Origin: Plantago elongata
Lineage: Eukaryota > Streptophyta > Magnoliopsida > Lamiales > Plantaginaceae
Length of the DNA stretch: 21,691 nt
Direction: 5' to 3'
Assembly: GCA_036897095.1 (NCBI GenBank)
Contig: JAYMSP010002977.1
Span: 1-21,691, forward strand
Position numbers and translations under genes: made by a program. Below are positions 20,341 to 21,691 of the stretch, one piece after another. Below the pieces are notes generated by a model. The model saw only the letters and a list, made by a program, of their open reading frames with translations. It was not told where the DNA came from and searched no databases. How positions within the stretch are numbered: the first letter of the stretch is position 1; the number at the start of each line of letters is the position of its first letter.

Positions 20341-20960
20341 CAAAGGACTCAAACAGGACATCTACATGAAGACAGTAGGTCAATAACCTCGGACGCCCTA
20401 AAAAAGGACATCTACTTAAAGACTGGGTTGACTAATCTCGGACGCCCTAAAAATTGACATCTACATGAAGACTGAGGTGAAATTCCTCGGACACCCTCAA
20501 AAGGGACATCTAATCAAAGACTGAGGTGAATGTTTTATAAATAAAAATGTCGAATTTCCTTGAAAGAGCCATCTATTTGATGACTAATGTGAAAAAACTC
20601 AGACGCCCAAAAAGGGCCATTTACTTGAATACCGAGGTGGAAAAAGACCTCGTATGCCCTCAAAAAAAAAATCCATCTAATTGAAGTGTGAAGTTTAAAA
20701 AAAACTCGTACACCCTCAATGGGCTATTTATTTAAAGATCGAGATGCGAAAAACCTCGGACGCCCTCAATAGGGCCATTTTTTTGAAGATCGAGGTGAAC
20801 GTTGGTGCCCTCAAAAGGGCCATCTAATTGAAGACCTAGGTGAAAAACCTTGGATGCCACATTTATTTGAAGACAATGAGTTAAAAAAACCTAGGACGCT
20901 CTCAAGCAATCCATATATTTGAAGACCATGGTGAAAAAAAACCACGAACATCCATCTATT
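20340..20960. repeat. ~49-bp minisatellite, about 12 diverged units
   Basis: The landmark GGACGCCCT or a variant recurs at 20391, 20440, 20489, (20551), 20601, 20652, 20708, 20758, 20803, 20852, 20894 and 20945, usually 45-51 bp apart. Each unit contains versions of GGGCCATCTA, TTGAAGAC and CGAGGTGAAAAAC. The first three units keep an exact 49-bp spacing; later ones carry indels. Open frames crossing it are not convincing genes, since the unit length is not kept in frame. Confidence 0.9.
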
Positions 20961-20984
20961 GAAGATTGGGGTGGACAAAAAGTG

Positions 20985-21500
20985 AGACCCCCTTAAAATT
21001 AAAGGGTCAATTATTTCACAACCAAGGGATACAAATCCTATTATTAAATGTAGGCAAGAAAGATGGATAAATAACTCCAACACTAGACAAAAATAAAGAT
21101 CGACCGAAGGGATACAAACCCTTTGTATCAAATGCAGGTGAGAAGATTGGATAATTGTCAACACTCGACCGTAATAAAAATTGACTGAAGGGATACGAAC
21201 CTTGAATTAAATGTCGGCAAGAAGATTGTATAAAACAAGCAACACCGACCGGATAAAATTTGACCAAAGGGGTACAACCCTCAAATCGAATGTAGATGAG
21301 AATATTGGACTAAAAACAACACTAGATCAGAATAAATATCAATTGAAGGGTTACTTAGATTGAATGTAGGTGAGAAGATTGGATGGAGAAATCAGCACTC
21401 GACCGAAATGAAATCGACAGAAGTGGTAAGAATCCTTGGATTGAACATAGACAAGAACATTGGATTGAAAACTATCGCTTAATCGGATTGAATGATTTGA
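20985..21500. repeat. ~79-bp minisatellite, about 6 units
   Basis: The landmark AAGGGATAC or a variant recurs at 21024, 21107, 21188, 21267, 21346 and 21421 (spacings 83, 81, 79, 79, 75). Shared parts of each unit are ATTGAATGTAGG, GAGAAGATTGGAT and CAACACTCGACCG. It starts within about 30 bp of the end of the 49-bp array but has a different unit. Minus-strand frames over it (21267-21016, 21164-20811) reflect the repeat. Confidence 0.9.
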
Positions 21501-21691
21501 TAAGACATTTAAGAACCTTTTTATCAAAATAATAATTTCATTACCATGTCATGCCTCTTATGGAGAGATAAAACCCTATGAGATTATGGGGTGGTTAGAA
21601 GATGAAATTGATATGTTAAAAGTTATGTTGATGAAAGATGAATACAACTACTCTATAGAGTTACTCAGCTATCTCTATTATATAGGGGGGG
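21501..21691. other. Window end, nothing recognised
   Basis: Short unassigned stretch ending in a run of seven G at the window edge. The G run may be real or a sequence-end artefact. Confidence 0.4.

Noticed and set aside
20811-21267. Overlapping minus-strand frames rich in Leu, Ile and Phe that look membrane-like
   Set aside because: They run over the two minisatellites; unit lengths are not kept in frame and hydrophobicity reflects AT-rich codons.
1-21691. tRNA, rRNA, CRISPR arrays and prokaryotic-type operons
   Set aside because: I scanned for conserved tRNA box sequences, rRNA segments and regularly spaced exact repeats with unique spacers and saw none; the tandem arrays here are degenerate and have no spacers.

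Overview
This window looks like nuclear DNA of a flowering plant, most likely a eudicot. It is very AT-rich, its one clear gene is split by introns, and much of the rest is transposon debris and degenerate tandem repeats. I see no prokaryotic operon, rRNA, tRNA or CRISPR array.

The only convincing intact gene is an R2R3-MYB transcription factor on the minus strand (start codon at 7909, stop codon ending at 5559). It has three exons: 7909-7777, 7685-7556 and 6234-5559. Together they encode 312 residues with the 133/130-nt first and second exons typical of plant R2R3-MYBs. Its DNA-binding domain and the conserved segment just after it match subgroup 24 (MYB53/MYB92/MYB93), a group linked to suberin deposition and lateral-root development. 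A TATA-like element lies about 140 bp upstream.

Layout: 1-600 AT-rich with nothing recognised; 600-3160 a decayed Ty3/gypsy element (Tat-like gag, minus strand); 3165-4510 a foldback element with ~213-bp inverted arms; 4511-5558 the 3' flank of the MYB; 5559-7909 the MYB gene; 7910-8590 its promoter region; 8600-9195 a GTTCG/CGAAC-rich repeat; 9196-10761 AT-rich intergenic DNA; 10762-10926 a complete 159-bp Tourist/Harbinger-type MITE with its TTA target duplication; 11177-12830 and 13860-15660 two similarly built units, each a gene-like head followed on the minus strand by a degenerate ~21-bp AT-rich array; 17140-17600 a possible LINE 3' tail; 17600-17860 a duplicated repeat; 18130-19740 a second decayed gag copy of the same type as the first, also minus strand; 20340-20960 a ~49-bp minisatellite; 20985-21500 a separate ~79-bp minisatellite.

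No multi-gene pathway is encoded here. The window is one regulatory gene surrounded by repeats. The least explained parts are the two head-plus-array units, the back-to-back minisatellites and the large foldback element.
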